DNA of 64,000 nt from an uncultured Woeseiaceae bacterium. GTDB lineage: Bacteria; Pseudomonadota; Gammaproteobacteria; Steroidobacterales; Woeseiaceae. The stretch is from assembly GCA_905480215.1 (NCBI GenBank), contig CAJQPL010000034.1, positions 1 to 64,000 on the forward strand, given 5' to 3'. Under the pieces are notes generated by a model that saw only the letters and a list, made by a program, of their open reading frames with translations, made no database searches and was not told the DNA's origin. Below, piece by piece: positions 10,765 to 20,822 of the stretch. The position numbers and the translations under genes were made by a program. Position 1 is the stretch's first letter; each line of letters opens with the position of its first letter.

Positions 10765-11403
10765 ATGCGGCACATAATGGTACTGAATGCGAAAGGTGGC
10801 TGCGGCAAGAGCACCCTCGCGACAAACATTGCATCTTATTATGCTACTCAGGGGGCGGCCGTCGCCCTGGCTGACTATGACCCTCAGAGATCAAGCCTCG
10901 ACTGGCTCGCCCGTCGTCCTGATGATCGCGCCAGAATCGCCGGTGTCGCAGGGTTTGAAGACGGTTTAAAGCATGCGCCACGCAATGCGGACATTCTTGT
11001 GATTGATGCCCCGGCACGGTCGCACGGTGCTGAGTTGGCTGACCTCGTTAAGCATGCGGAAACAATCGTGGTTCCGGTTCTGCCGTCTACTATCGATATG
11101 CAGGCTACATCGACTTTTCTTCAAGAGCTGAAGGACCTGAATAAAGTTGTCAAGAAGCAAGTCAAGATTGGTGCCGTTGCGAATCGGGTGCGTGACAATA
11201 CGCTAATTTACGACGATCTTGATGAGTATCTGACCAAAGCGCGAGTGCCGTATATCGCGGCTTTGCGTGACGCACAAAATTATGTGCGTGCGTACACTCG
11301 CGGATTGGGTATTTTCGAATTGCCCGAGTATCTGGCGTGGCCGGATTGGGACGAGTGGGCGCCGTTAACTGCCTGGTTACGCAGCGTCCGCAGTCAGCCC
11401 TGA
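10765..11403 (+). CDS. ParA/MinD-family P-loop ATPase (orphan)
   Basis: KGGCGKST Walker A, ALADYDPQRSS, ILVIDAPA; no adjacent ParB. ATG at 10765 preferred. Confidence 0.88.
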   Translation: MRHIMVLNAKGGCGKSTLATNIASYYATQGAAVALADYDPQRSSLDWLARRPDDRARIAGVAGFEDGLKHAPRNADILVIDAPARSHGAELADLVKHAETIVVPVLPSTIDMQATSTFLQELKDLNKVVKKQVKIGAVANRVRDNTLIYDDLDEYLTKARVPYIAALRDAQNYVRAYTRGLGIFELPEYLAWPDWDEWAPLTAWLRSVRSQP

Positions 11404-11434
11404 CGGTTGCGCTCTAAGGCCTGTGGCTCTGGGT

Positions 11435-12631
11435 CTATTTTCCGGGGGTATGTGCAAGTGCCGGCAGATTGTTGCCGGCCACCATACCAAGCCCTTCTCG
11501 ATAGGCCTCTGCAGCCGCGTCAGTGTCACCCATCTGGTTTAGTAACGTACCGTATTCCTGATAGGCCTCCGGCGTCGGCCGCAAGCTGATCACGGTTTCC
11601 AGGTAACTTCTCGCTTTGCCCCAAAGCTCATTTCTAAGGCAGAGCCGGGCGGCGGTGAGCAACAAATCCGGGTCTTCACTATGTTTGCCAAGCCAATTTT
11701 CGGCGCGCTTCAGCTGCTTGCTGTCGTTGGCACCCCTAACCAGGCCAAATATACGCACCAACGGGCCTCGCCAATCTACATTGAGCGCTGCCACCAGCTC
11801 CTTTTCCGCCCTGGGGTGCAGGTCCGCACGCAAAAGACCGGTGTAGTAGGCCTCCAGTAACGCCATATTGGATTTCAGTTTCTTGGGGACAGCTTTCCAC
11901 GCGGCTGAAATGCTTTCTTCGTCATCGGCTTGCTGCAACTCTACTTCGTGCGTGCGCACTTCCCACAGCGCCAATGTTTCAGGTTTGACCTGCGTGGACT
12001 TTTTAACACGCGGTAAGATTTTTTGTAGTGAGGGCCAGTCTTGCAATTTGTAGTAGAGCCGACCCATTAGCGCGAGGGCGTGAGCATGATCTTTCGAGTT
12101 TTCATCCAGACGCCTGAGGGTTGCCAGCGCCTGCTCATGTTGGCCACGATCAAGTTGAAATTCCGATTGTGTCAATAATATAGCGTTGGCGGCCTCCGGG
12201 ATTTCGCTGTAGGCAAGACGTAGCCACTCATCTCGGCGCTCGTCGCGACCCTGCAGATGAGCCGCACGCGCAGCCTGCAAATAATTAAACAATGGTGAGT
12301 CGCTGGTGCTTGCCGCACGTGCCAGCATGCGTTCACCCTTGGCGAAATTTCCCTCTGCTACAGCAATCATGCCACGGGTCATTTTTTGTCCGGAACGGGC
12401 CGAGCGGTAGCGCCCTGCGGCTTCGCCAATACGACGTGGGGCAATGATGATTTTCCGTAGCAGCCAGATCGTCGCAAACAGAGCTAAAGTTAGAAATACC
12501 AAAACAGGCACAGACATCTCAACGCGATAGCCGCGAAAATCAATTACGACGGCTCCCGGATCAGCCAATAGCAGGTGAGCCGCAAAGCCGCTTGCTATTA
12601 GAGCGAGTACGATTATGAAGCCGATCTTCAC
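11435..12631 (-). CDS. hemY: HemY-like TPR membrane protein
   Basis: N-terminal two TM helices, HemY_N-like sequence, TPR region; last in hemCDXY order. Confidence 0.88.
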   Translation of the reverse strand: MKIGFIIVLALIASGFAAHLLLADPGAVVIDFRGYRVEMSVPVLVFLTLALFATIWLLRKIIIAPRRIGEAAGRYRSARSGQKMTRGMIAVAEGNFAKGERMLARAASTSDSPLFNYLQAARAAHLQGRDERRDEWLRLAYSEIPEAANAILLTQSEFQLDRGQHEQALATLRRLDENSKDHAHALALMGRLYYKLQDWPSLQKILPRVKKSTQVKPETLALWEVRTHEVELQQADDEESISAAWKAVPKKLKSNMALLEAYYTGLLRADLHPRAEKELVAALNVDWRGPLVRIFGLVRGANDSKQLKRAENWLGKHSEDPDLLLTAARLCLRNELWGKARSYLETVISLRPTPEAYQEYGTLLNQMGDTDAAAEAYREGLGMVAGNNLPALAHTPGK

Positions 12632-13791
12632 TCGTTATTCTCGCGCAGAGTGCGGTACTGACGCAGCAAACGCAGCGACGCTGAAATATCGGGCATCGCG
12701 GTAGTCACTGCGCTGCTACGAATTTCGGCGATTGTTTGTTGAGCGCTTTGTACTTGAGTGCTCTCAACGTCGAAATAGGATTCGAGCAGCGCGCTGGTAT
12801 CGTCGAGCGTTGCCTCAAAAATTCTCTGCTCTCCACGCAGCAATGCCAGACGCGCAGCCTGCAATTGCAGAGCAATATTGCTGCGCAGGAAATACTCGGC
12901 ATCGGGGGTTACCAACGCCAGTTTTGCCTGATCGGGCGGTGTGACTTTTACGAGACCGGACATTGCGTCTTTGACAGAACTCCAGGCGCGGTCAGCGGCA
13001 CTTGCATCGATATTCTCCTCGCCAACGGCTCGCTCGCCGTCGACGAGCCCGCCAGCCAGCGGTAAGGACTCGACAACGCTTGCCAGACTCGCGAGCGTCA
13101 GAGTGGTGCCTTCGAGATCAGGCTTTTCCATCACCTCGAGTGCCGCAAGTTCGTCGGCAATGGCGCGCCGCACATCAGTTAGCGCCGGGTCGGATAGTTG
13201 TGTAATGCGCTCGTCCGCCATGCCCATCGCCAGAGTGGCAAGATGTGGGTTGTTGGCCAACTGCAATTGGGCATTCGCTATTTGCAAATAATATTCGCCC
13301 TCGGCCAACAAAAAGGTTTCTCGAGCGCCAGCTGAGATACCCGCCAGCGATGCAACCGAGTTCTCGATTGTCGACATGCGAGCGGGCAAGGAATTAAGTA
13401 ATCGTATTTGTTCGTCGACGTCGCGACGCACGGCGTCAAGATCGCCGCTGTAATCCGGCCGTGGAATATCGGCAATCTTCGTGTCCAGTGATGCCAATGA
13501 CATATCGAATTCGTCGATGCGCTGCTGCAGGGATTCGACATTGGCAACACTATCGAGCTCACTAGCATCGCCTGCGCCTGCTGAGCGCCAATCCATAAAT
13601 AGTGTGTAGCCAACCGCGGCCAGAGCGAGCAGCGATACGAGCACCGCCAACCATGCAGCCCCATTGCCGCGAGCTTTGTGTGCGACTTGGGGCTCGACTT
13701 GGGGCTCGACTTGGGGATCGATACCTGTTCGATCCTCGACCTCGAATTCCGCGTCTTCGGTAGTTTCAAGGTCGTTTTGCTTGTCGTTCAT
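12628..13791 (-). CDS. hemX: HemX-like uroporphyrinogen-III C-methyltransferase family protein
   Basis: Single TM, coiled coil, AEGEYYLQIANAQLQLANN typical of HemX; between hemY and hemD. Confidence 0.85.
   Translation of the reverse strand: MNDKQNDLETTEDAEFEVEDRTGIDPQVEPQVEPQVAHKARGNGAAWLAVLVSLLALAAVGYTLFMDWRSAGAGDASELDSVANVESLQQRIDEFDMSLASLDTKIADIPRPDYSGDLDAVRRDVDEQIRLLNSLPARMSTIENSVASLAGISAGARETFLLAEGEYYLQIANAQLQLANNPHLATLAMGMADERITQLSDPALTDVRRAIADELAALEVMEKPDLEGTTLTLASLASVVESLPLAGGLVDGERAVGEENIDASAADRAWSSVKDAMSGLVKVTPPDQAKLALVTPDAEYFLRSNIALQLQAARLALLRGEQRIFEATLDDTSALLESYFDVESTQVQSAQQTIAEIRSSAVTTAMPDISASLRLLRQYRTLRENNE
13683..13718. repeat. 12-bp tandem repeat x3 within hemX
   Basis: CGACTTGGGGCT CGACTTGGGGCT CGACTTGGGGAT; encodes QVEPQVEPQV on the minus strand. 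Confidence 0.85.
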
Positions 13792-14567
13792 GTGGCTTGT
13801 CCGGGTTCAGTCTGGTTTATGGAGATTATCGCATCGAGCATATCTGCCGTCCGCGGCCCAGCCGCAAGTATAGTCGTGGCGGACGGGCGCAGATTCTGTA
13901 TTTCTTTTATCACACGAAGCGCTGGCGTCACCAGCGTTACGCGATCAAGCTGTTGCAGGCACCAGGCTGGCAGCAATGCTGTCAAATTAGTCAAGGTTTC
14001 AACGCTCATGACGGTAACGGCATGAACCCCGCCAGCGCGCCAGATTGACTCGAGTTTTGCCAGCTCCCGCGCGCTGCTTGCCGGACGCTCGCGATCGTAA
14101 ACAGCAAGATAGCTCACGTTCGCCCCACGTTCGCGCAAGGTGTTTGCCAGCAATTCGCGTCCACCCGAACCGCGGATGATGCGTACGGCCTTCGCTCGGA
14201 CATCTTTGAGCATAGGATGTTGCAGCAGGCTTTCGCTGTCGAAGCCCGCGCCTGGCTCAATATCAACCGTATGGCCTGCGGCTTCGATTGCTGCAGCCGT
14301 GCCGCCGCCAATCGCGGCAATCAATGCGCCATCAGTGTGGGAGAGTCCATGCTGAACGGCGTTGCGGCTGGCGAAAATCGCGATATCTGGCGTCGTGAGC
14401 GCAGCGGCGTCAGCTGCCACCCTGGTCTGCTCTCTGGGGACGATTTCGATGGCCGGAAAATGGATTGCATTTCCGCCCTTGCTTTGAATTGCTGCGATGA
14501 GTTCCGCCGCTTGAGCCTTGGGACGTGTCACAAGAACTCCGAAGCCTTTCAGCGAGGGCTCAGTCAT
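13788..14567 (-). CDS. hemD: Uroporphyrinogen-III synthase
   Basis: GFGVLVTRPKAQAAELIAAI start motif; position after hemC. Confidence 0.88.
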   Translation of the reverse strand: MTEPSLKGFGVLVTRPKAQAAELIAAIQSKGGNAIHFPAIEIVPREQTRVAADAAALTTPDIAIFASRNAVQHGLSHTDGALIAAIGGGTAAAIEAAGHTVDIEPGAGFDSESLLQHPMLKDVRAKAVRIIRGSGGRELLANTLRERGANVSYLAVYDRERPASSARELAKLESIWRAGGVHAVTVMSVETLTNLTALLPAWCLQQLDRVTLVTPALRVIKEIQNLRPSATTILAAGPRTADMLDAIISINQTEPGQAT

Positions 14568-15486
14568 GCAATGCCTCGATCGAATCGAGCAATTCTCGCG
14601 CACCATTGTCTATGAGCCTGTTTGCCAGTGAAGCCCCCAGCTGCTCGGCATTGGTGGCGTCGCCACGAATGCTATCTTTCAGAAAGCGTGAGCCATCGGG
14701 AAATGCCACCAGCGCGCTCAAGTTTAGAGTTTTGCCATCGACGGCGGCGAATGCGGCGACCGGCGACTGACAGTTGGCCTGTAACACGCGCGCGATTGTT
14801 CTTTCCGCAGTGGTTGTTTGCAGGGTCACCGGATCGTCAAGCTGTTTCAGTATTGAGCGCAGCTCGGTGTTGCTTTCAGGGCACTCGATTCCAAGTACGC
14901 CCTGAGCAGCGGCAGGCAGCATTTCATCGACGGAAAACTGCTGGCTGATGTGCTGTTGCAACTGCAATCGCTCCAGTCCGGCCGCAGCTAGAATAATTGC
15001 GTCGTAGTCGCCGTTGTCGAGTTTTGCCAGGCGTGTATTTACGTTGCCACGCAGGGCTTCAATGCGCAGGTCCGGCCGTATCATCTTGATCTGTGCCTGA
15101 CGCCTCAGGCTCGAGCTGCCAATACGGGCATTCTCGGGCAACGATGCAATCGTTGTGGCGGGCGCGGCTACCAGCGCATCGCGGTGATTAGCGCGCTGCA
15201 ATGTTGCTGCAACACAAAAGCCATCGGGTAAGTCTGCCGGCAGGTCTTTCATCGAATGCACAGCGAGATCGGCATCGCCGTTCTGCATTGCGACTTCCAG
15301 TTCCTTGATGAACAAGCCCTTGCCGCCGATCTTTTGCAAACTACGATCGAGAATCTCGTCGCCTCGAGTCGACAAAGGGACGAGCGTGATATCCGTGATT
15401 GCCGGGATTGATTTGAGAATGGCTGCGACATGCTCTGCTTGCCAAAGCGCGAGTGCACTTTTGCGAGTTGCTATACGAATTTTCAA
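14560..15486 (-). CDS. hemC: Porphobilinogen deaminase
   Basis: MKIRIATRKSALALWQAEHV, HSMKDLPADLPDGF, IGSSSLRRQAQ. Confidence 0.97.
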   Translation of the reverse strand: MKIRIATRKSALALWQAEHVAAILKSIPAITDITLVPLSTRGDEILDRSLQKIGGKGLFIKELEVAMQNGDADLAVHSMKDLPADLPDGFCVAATLQRANHRDALVAAPATTIASLPENARIGSSSLRRQAQIKMIRPDLRIEALRGNVNTRLAKLDNGDYDAIILAAAGLERLQLQQHISQQFSVDEMLPAAAQGVLGIECPESNTELRSILKQLDDPVTLQTTTAERTIARVLQANCQSPVAAFAAVDGKTLNLSALVAFPDGSRFLKDSIRGDATNAEQLGASLANRLIDNGARELLDSIEALHD

Positions 15487-15491
15487 GCGGG

Positions 15492-16256
15492 CTAGCCTCC
15501 TGTCAGGCGCCGGCGAACTTCTGCTAAATGCCGGCGGCTAATTATCAGCTCTTTGTCGTCGACTTGCGAGTAATCGCTATTGTTATCGCTATGGCGGAGC
15601 ACGACCCGACTTTGGCCATCTTGTGTTTTCTCGATTCGACTGATGCAGCTAACGGCTACCAGCGCGCTGCGATGAATGCGAACAAAATCACTAGCGAATT
15701 CCTCGGCGAGCGATTTTAATGAATCATCGATCAGATTCTGGCCATTGACGTGATGGACCGTGACGTATTTTTGGTCTGCACGAAAACTGGATATCTCGTG
15801 CAGCGGAATTAACTTCAATTCACCGTGGGTACGCGAGCAAACGTGTCCGCGAACAGCGGTCATGTTGGCCTCTGATGCAACGCTTGCCAGTGTCGTGGGC
15901 GCGAGTCTCGCGGCATGTTGCAGCGCGGTGGTCAGTTTGGCGCGGCGTACTGGTTTGAGCACGTAGCCAACCGCACGAGCGTCAAAAGCGTCGATCGCGT
16001 ATTCATCGTAAGCGGTAGTAAACACAACGGCCGGAGGGTCGTCCTGACTGTTCAGATGGTGCGCTGTTTCGATGCCATCGATACCAGGCATACGAATGTC
16101 CAGCAAGACAATATCGGGCCGTAGTTCCGCAGAGAGCTTGATTGCGTCTTGTCCGTTGGCGGCATCGCCAACGCAGGTGTAACCCTCTTCATCGTCAAGC
16201 AACTGCCGCATGCGTTCGCGAGCCGGTTGTTCGTCATCGACAACAAGTACTTTCAC
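15492..16256 (-). CDS. algR: LytTR-family response regulator (AlgR-like)
   Basis: REC domain KVLVVDDEQPARERM, IVLLDIRMPGIDG; LytTR domain with FVRIHRSALVAVSCI; next to hemC. Confidence 0.88.
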   Translation of the reverse strand: MKVLVVDDEQPARERMRQLLDDEEGYTCVGDAANGQDAIKLSAELRPDIVLLDIRMPGIDGIETAHHLNSQDDPPAVVFTTAYDEYAIDAFDARAVGYVLKPVRRAKLTTALQHAARLAPTTLASVASEANMTAVRGHVCSRTHGELKLIPLHEISSFRADQKYVTVHHVNGQNLIDDSLKSLAEEFASDFVRIHRSALVAVSCISRIEKTQDGQSRVVLRHSDNNSDYSQVDDKELIISRRHLAEVRRRLTGG

Positions 16257-17314
16257 TCCGGGCCCTCATCGTGCGGAAAGCGCAGTGAAATAGTGAAGCG
16301 ATCACCCGCATCGTCAATACTGACAGCATCGCTATTGCCATAGGCAAGTTCAAAACGCTGCTGAATATTCGCCATCGCCATTTTGTTGCCGCCGGTGGTA
16401 CGTTTTTCACCCACCGCAACCGGATTTGATATCGAGAGCAATAGCTCGTCACCGTCCTTTTTTCCGGAGATGGTTACTTCGCCACCATCTGCCAGGAGTT
16501 CAATACCGTGATAGATAGCATTTTCCAGTAGCGGTTGAATAGTCAAACTGGGTATGCGAGCGCGCATTGGTAGTTCGGCGATATCCCAACGCACGGTCAG
16601 GCGATCGCCCAGTCGCAGCTTTTCGATGCGTTGATAAATAGCCGCGGTTTCGAATTCCTGCTTTAGCGTAGTGCGATTCGCCGAGCCACTGAGATTCGCG
16701 CGCAACAGGTCCGAAAGATCTTCCACCGCTTCTTCGGCAAGTTTGGGATCGGTCCGTGTAAGTGATGCAATCGTGTTCATGCTATTGAAAAGAAAGTGCG
16801 GACGTATGAGCGCTTGCAAAGCGCTGATACGTGACTGCGCTTCCAATACGATGCTGCGACGCCATTCGCTTGATATGTAGAGATAACGCATCGCGAGGGC
16901 CATCACGATTGAGCTAATCGCAAACGTTCGCAGAATAAAATCGGAGTGAGTGTCCTGAATAATGGTCGACTGACCAAATTCATTCGTCAGTCGCCAGGCT
17001 GCTTCTGCGACGACCAGGCAAATTATTTCGAGAACCACGAAACCCAGAACAAAGGCGCGAGTGGGTCCGGCGTTTTCCAGAAATGTTCGAAGCTGGCACA
17101 TCGCAAGAGTGCCAAGCAATGCTACCCACAGAATAAAGAATGATGTCGTCGACAAATCGAGCAGGAAAGGCTTGTCAGGATTATGCGATGCCAGCGCCAG
17201 CATTATGGCGATCAAAGCGGAAACGAGAACGATTATGAATAGGGTGCTCGCGGCACAAAAATCAGGCAGATAGGCCTGAGCTGATTCGTTCTCGGGGTCC
17301 TTGGCGGGATTCAA
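16253..17314 (-). CDS. algZ: LytS/AlgZ-type membrane sensor histidine kinase
   Basis: LQALIRPHFLFNSMNTIASL (His_kinase motif), IQPLLENAIYHG; overlaps the response regulator. Confidence 0.85.
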   Translation of the reverse strand: MNPAKDPENESAQAYLPDFCAASTLFIIVLVSALIAIMLALASHNPDKPFLLDLSTTSFFILWVALLGTLAMCQLRTFLENAGPTRAFVLGFVVLEIICLVVAEAAWRLTNEFGQSTIIQDTHSDFILRTFAISSIVMALAMRYLYISSEWRRSIVLEAQSRISALQALIRPHFLFNSMNTIASLTRTDPKLAEEAVEDLSDLLRANLSGSANRTTLKQEFETAAIYQRIEKLRLGDRLTVRWDIAELPMRARIPSLTIQPLLENAIYHGIELLADGGEVTISGKKDGDELLLSISNPVAVGEKRTTGGNKMAMANIQQRFELAYGNSDAVSIDDAGDRFTISLRFPHDEGPE

Positions 17315-17378
17315 TCCGGCGCTCCAGTGATTTCAGCGAGTATTGTAACGCCCGCGGTGGCACATCGCGATTGGGTAA

Positions 17379-17846
17379 TTAGGAGCCGCAGGATTCCTTG
17401 ATGAGCTCTTCTGCTTGTCGTCGCGCATCTGCTCTGGCTGCGTCATCGAGATAGGTACGCTCGCCAGCCTCGTTTTCGCGATATACGCGTGGCGATTCAA
17501 GCATGGTTTTCATTTTTTGACGGTAGTTTGCGCATTGGGCTGCTCTCTGCTCAGCCGCCTTACGCTCTTCTGTAGCTGTCAACTCAGCTTTCTTCGCATC
17601 TTCGCGCGCATCTTCACGCGCCGCCTCGTAGTCTCGTCGGCTTTGAACGCGACTCTGCACCACGGTGTTGTTGGTGCGATTGTAAGTAACCTGCAGCATT
17701 TCTTCCGAGGAATTGCCCGATGGACGATCCTCGTAGTGCACGTTGCCCTCGGCGTCAGTCCACTTATATATCTCCTCGCCAACCGCTGCAAAAGACAGGG
17801 TCAACGCGCATGCGGCGAAACAGATTTTCAGGTGTCGTATGTCCAT
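17379..17846 (-). CDS. DUF4124 domain-containing periplasmic protein
   Basis: Signal peptide followed by EEIYKWTDAEGNVHYEDRPSG; ATG at 17846 preferred. Confidence 0.85.
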   Translation of the reverse strand: MDIRHLKICFAACALTLSFAAVGEEIYKWTDAEGNVHYEDRPSGNSSEEMLQVTYNRTNNTVVQSRVQSRRDYEAAREDAREDAKKAELTATEERKAAEQRAAQCANYRQKMKTMLESPRVYRENEAGERTYLDDAARADARRQAEELIKESCGS

Positions 17847-17926
17847 GCCGCTATTAAACCATGGAGCGCACCTGGTTGTTGTGACCGTGATCACAGCGAT
17901 TATTTGTAATCGGGACCTGAGGCGGC

Positions 17927-17952
17927 AAAAAAAAACGGGCCCGAGGGCCCGT
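17927..17952 (-). terminator. Rho-independent terminator downstream of amtB
   Basis: ACGGGCC-CGAG-GGCCCGT hairpin (7-bp stem, 4-nt loop) followed by 9 T on the minus strand. Confidence 0.88.
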
Positions 17953-18004
17953 TAGTTTATTGATAATAAAAGAAAATATTAAATTTCTCGTGATTTTTAC
18001 GAGG

Positions 18005-19288
18005 TCACTCTGCTGCCGTAAATTCCGGGTAGGCTTCGAGGCCACATTCACTGATATCGACACCTTCATATTCCTCTTCCTCAGAGACGCGGATGCCAAA
18101 TATTTTCTTCAGGATGAACCAAATGACGAAACTGGTACCGAAAACCCAAGCGAATATGCTGCCAATACCCAACAGCTGGGCGCCGAGAGTTGCCTCCGGA
18201 TTGGAAAGGCAGACAGCTAGAAGCCCCCAGATTCCGACAACGCCGTGTACTGAGATAGCACCAACCGGATCGTCAATTTTTAGCTTGTCGAGCGAAACGA
18301 TTGAGACCACAACCAGTGCGCCGCCGATGGCACCAATCAAGGTTGCCAGGATTGGCTCAGGCGTTAGTGGTTCGGCGGTAATCGCGACAAGACCCGCGAG
18401 AGCGCCATTGAGCGCCATTGTCAGATCAGCTTTGCCGAGCCAGAATCGTGATATCAATAGGGCGAAGACCAAACCACCGGCGGCCGCCATATTCGTATTC
18501 ACAAACACCAGTGCTACAGCATTTGCTTCTCCGACGTCAGAGACCTTGAGTTCTGATCCACCGTTAAAGCCAAACCAGCCGAGCCACAGAATCAGCGTAC
18601 CGAGTGCTGCTAAGGGAAGATTGCAGCCGGGTATGGCATTGATCTGTCCGTTGTTGCCATATTTCCCCTTGCGTGCACCGAGCAACAGAACACCCGCGAA
18701 CGCCGCAGCGGCGCCGCAAAGATGTACGACTCCGGAACCGGCGAAATCAAGAAAGCCAGCCGCATCCAGAAATCCGCCGCCCCACTTCCAAAATCCTTGC
18801 ACTGGATAAATGAGTCCCGTCAACACAACGGTGAAGGCGAAGAAGGACCAAAGCTTCATGCGCTCTGCAACGGCACCCGAAACAATCGACATGGCGGTCG
18901 CAACAAAAACGACCTGGAAGAAAAAGTCCGACAAGTTCGAGTAATAGGTTTCGCCGCCGCTTGCGATTACATCGGCAGCTGCATTGTCGCTGGACGAAAG
19001 CAAACCAGTGCCAAGAGTGCCGAGGCTCTGGAAAACGCCGCCGGCAAAATCGCCTGGATACATGATCGAGTATCCGCACAGCATGTACATGATGCACGCA
19101 ATTGAATAAAGACCGACATTCTTGGTCAGTATCTCGGCGGTATTTTTGGCGCGAACCATACCCGCTTCGAGCATCGTAAAGCCGGCCGCCATCCACATGA
19201 CCAGTGCGCCCATTACCAGAAAATAAAAAGTATCGAGTGCGTACGAAAGTTCTGTGACTTGCGCCGCTACCTGAGTTGTTGTTTCCAC
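18005..19288 (-). CDS. amtB: Ammonium transporter
   Basis: Multi-TM Amt family: FFLVMGALVMWMAAGFTMLEAGMVRAKN, HLCGAAAAFAGVLLLGARKG; GTG at 19288 avoids the long overlap with glnK. Confidence 0.95.
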   Translation of the reverse strand: METTTQVAAQVTELSYALDTFYFLVMGALVMWMAAGFTMLEAGMVRAKNTAEILTKNVGLYSIACIMYMLCGYSIMYPGDFAGGVFQSLGTLGTGLLSSSDNAAADVIASGGETYYSNLSDFFFQVVFVATAMSIVSGAVAERMKLWSFFAFTVVLTGLIYPVQGFWKWGGGFLDAAGFLDFAGSGVVHLCGAAAAFAGVLLLGARKGKYGNNGQINAIPGCNLPLAALGTLILWLGWFGFNGGSELKVSDVGEANAVALVFVNTNMAAAGGLVFALLISRFWLGKADLTMALNGALAGLVAITAEPLTPEPILATLIGAIGGALVVVSIVSLDKLKIDDPVGAISVHGVVGIWGLLAVCLSNPEATLGAQLLGIGSIFAWVFGTSFVIWFILKKIFGIRVSEEEEYEGVDISECGLEAYPEFTAAE

Positions 19289-19310
19289 AATTCGCTCCTC
19301 CCTGAAAGTT

Positions 19311-19670
<360 letters not shown>

Positions 19671-20294
19671 TTAGTTGATGTCAAATGACTTGCCGATGCT
19701 CAATACCAGGGCTTGATCGGAGTCGCCATCACCGCTCAAGTCCTTGTCATTGAAAATGAGCGTCAGGCCAAGATCGATCTCGGCGACCGTTGTGCTATAG
19801 CCGAGTTCGAAGTACTCGCCGGAGAAATCCTGGGAAAATCCGGCGTACTTGCCGTAGAAGCCGTCCTTCTCGAGCGTTAATGCGTAGTAGGTGTAATCCT
19901 GTGTGGGGCCGCTAAAGTTTTCGTATTCGCCAATGGCGACATCAAGCGCTAGCAGTCCGAAGCTGCCGCCAAGATTTATTTCCTGATAGGTGTCGTCGAA
20001 ATCGCCAGTGTAGAAGTAGCCGGTGTAGCCAACGCTATAGGCAAAATCACCCACGTCGCCGCCGTAGCCGAAGTAGCCATCGATCTCGAGACCGTCTTTG
20101 ACATCAGCTGCCCATGTGCCGGCAAAGAAGCCGCCCTGCTCATAATCGACACCTGCACTGGCAGATGATTGCGCCTGAAAGATGCCGCGGTAGTAGTAGT
20201 CATTGGCAAAACCGATGTTTGCAGAAACGTCTGCATGTGCCGCGCAGGTGGATAAGAACAGGACTGACGCTATGGCGATTTGCGAGGTTTTCAC
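19671..20294 (-). CDS. TorF family putative porin
   Basis: Signal peptide then SANIGFANDYYYRGIFQ...; linked to glnK-amtB. Confidence 0.85.
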   Translation of the reverse strand: MKTSQIAIASVLFLSTCAAHADVSANIGFANDYYYRGIFQAQSSASAGVDYEQGGFFAGTWAADVKDGLEIDGYFGYGGDVGDFAYSVGYTGYFYTGDFDDTYQEINLGGSFGLLALDVAIGEYENFSGPTQDYTYYALTLEKDGFYGKYAGFSQDFSGEYFELGYSTTVAEIDLGLTLIFNDKDLSGDGDSDQALVLSIGKSFDIN

Positions 20295-20372
20295 TTTGAG
20301 TCTCCGATTGATTATTGGTCGTATTGGCCTTGTTCTTATGCCTATAGCAGGATGCGTGCCAAATATAAAAAA

Positions 20373-20386
20373 GTGATATTTATCAA
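20373..20386. promoter_or_regulatory. FNR/ANR-like box upstream of torF/ubiK
   Basis: GTGATatttATCAA matches 9/10 of TTGATN4ATCAA. Confidence 0.4.
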
Positions 20387-20535
20387 TCGATTACGTTTAT
20401 TGACTCGGGCTGAACGCGCTAATATGGTGCGCGAATAAAAGCTGACGCACCAAACTGGTGAGCAAGCTTCCAATCTCAGCGCACTGTCGTGATTTGTGGC
20501 TGGCATTTTGCCAAGCGCTCAGGTATCAATCCCTT

Positions 20536-20775
20536 ATGAATAAAGACTCAATAGAAAACCTGGCGAAAAAGCTCGGGGAAACCTTGCCCGAGGGTTTGCG
20601 TTCGGTACGCGATGATTTGGAGAGCAACTTTCGCAGCGTGTTGCAGACGGGACTTGGCAAGCTGGATCTTGTGACTCGAGAAGAGTTCGAGGTGCAGCAG
20701 GCGGTACTGGCACGTACGCGAGAGAAGCTTGAGGCACTTGAGGCGAAACTCGAGGACATCGAAAGCAACAGCTAG
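20536..20775 (+). CDS. ubiK: Ubiquinone biosynthesis accessory factor UbiK
   Basis: Short coiled-coil protein (LAKKLGETLPEGLRSVRDDLESNFRSVLQ...LVTREEFEVQQAVLARTREKLEALEAKL), adjacent to comM. Confidence 0.9.
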   Translation: MNKDSIENLAKKLGETLPEGLRSVRDDLESNFRSVLQTGLGKLDLVTREEFEVQQAVLARTREKLEALEAKLEDIESNS

Positions 20776-20822
20776 CTCCGTCCGCCGTTTGGGCGCGACA
20801 TTTGCCACGGAGGGCAAAAATC

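Noticed and set aside
13683-13718. Tandem repeat considered as a CRISPR-like array
   Set aside because: Units are 12 bp, directly abutting with no spacers, and in frame inside hemX
18093-18809. 238-aa plus-strand ORF opposite amtB
   Set aside because: Antisense shadow of a clear ammonium transporter; low-complexity Pro/Ser/Ala-rich translation
20400-20428. Possible sigma70 promoter TTGACT...TATGGT upstream of ubiK
   Set aside because: The -10 match is poor and alternative TAATAT gives only a 14-bp spacer; not strong enough to list
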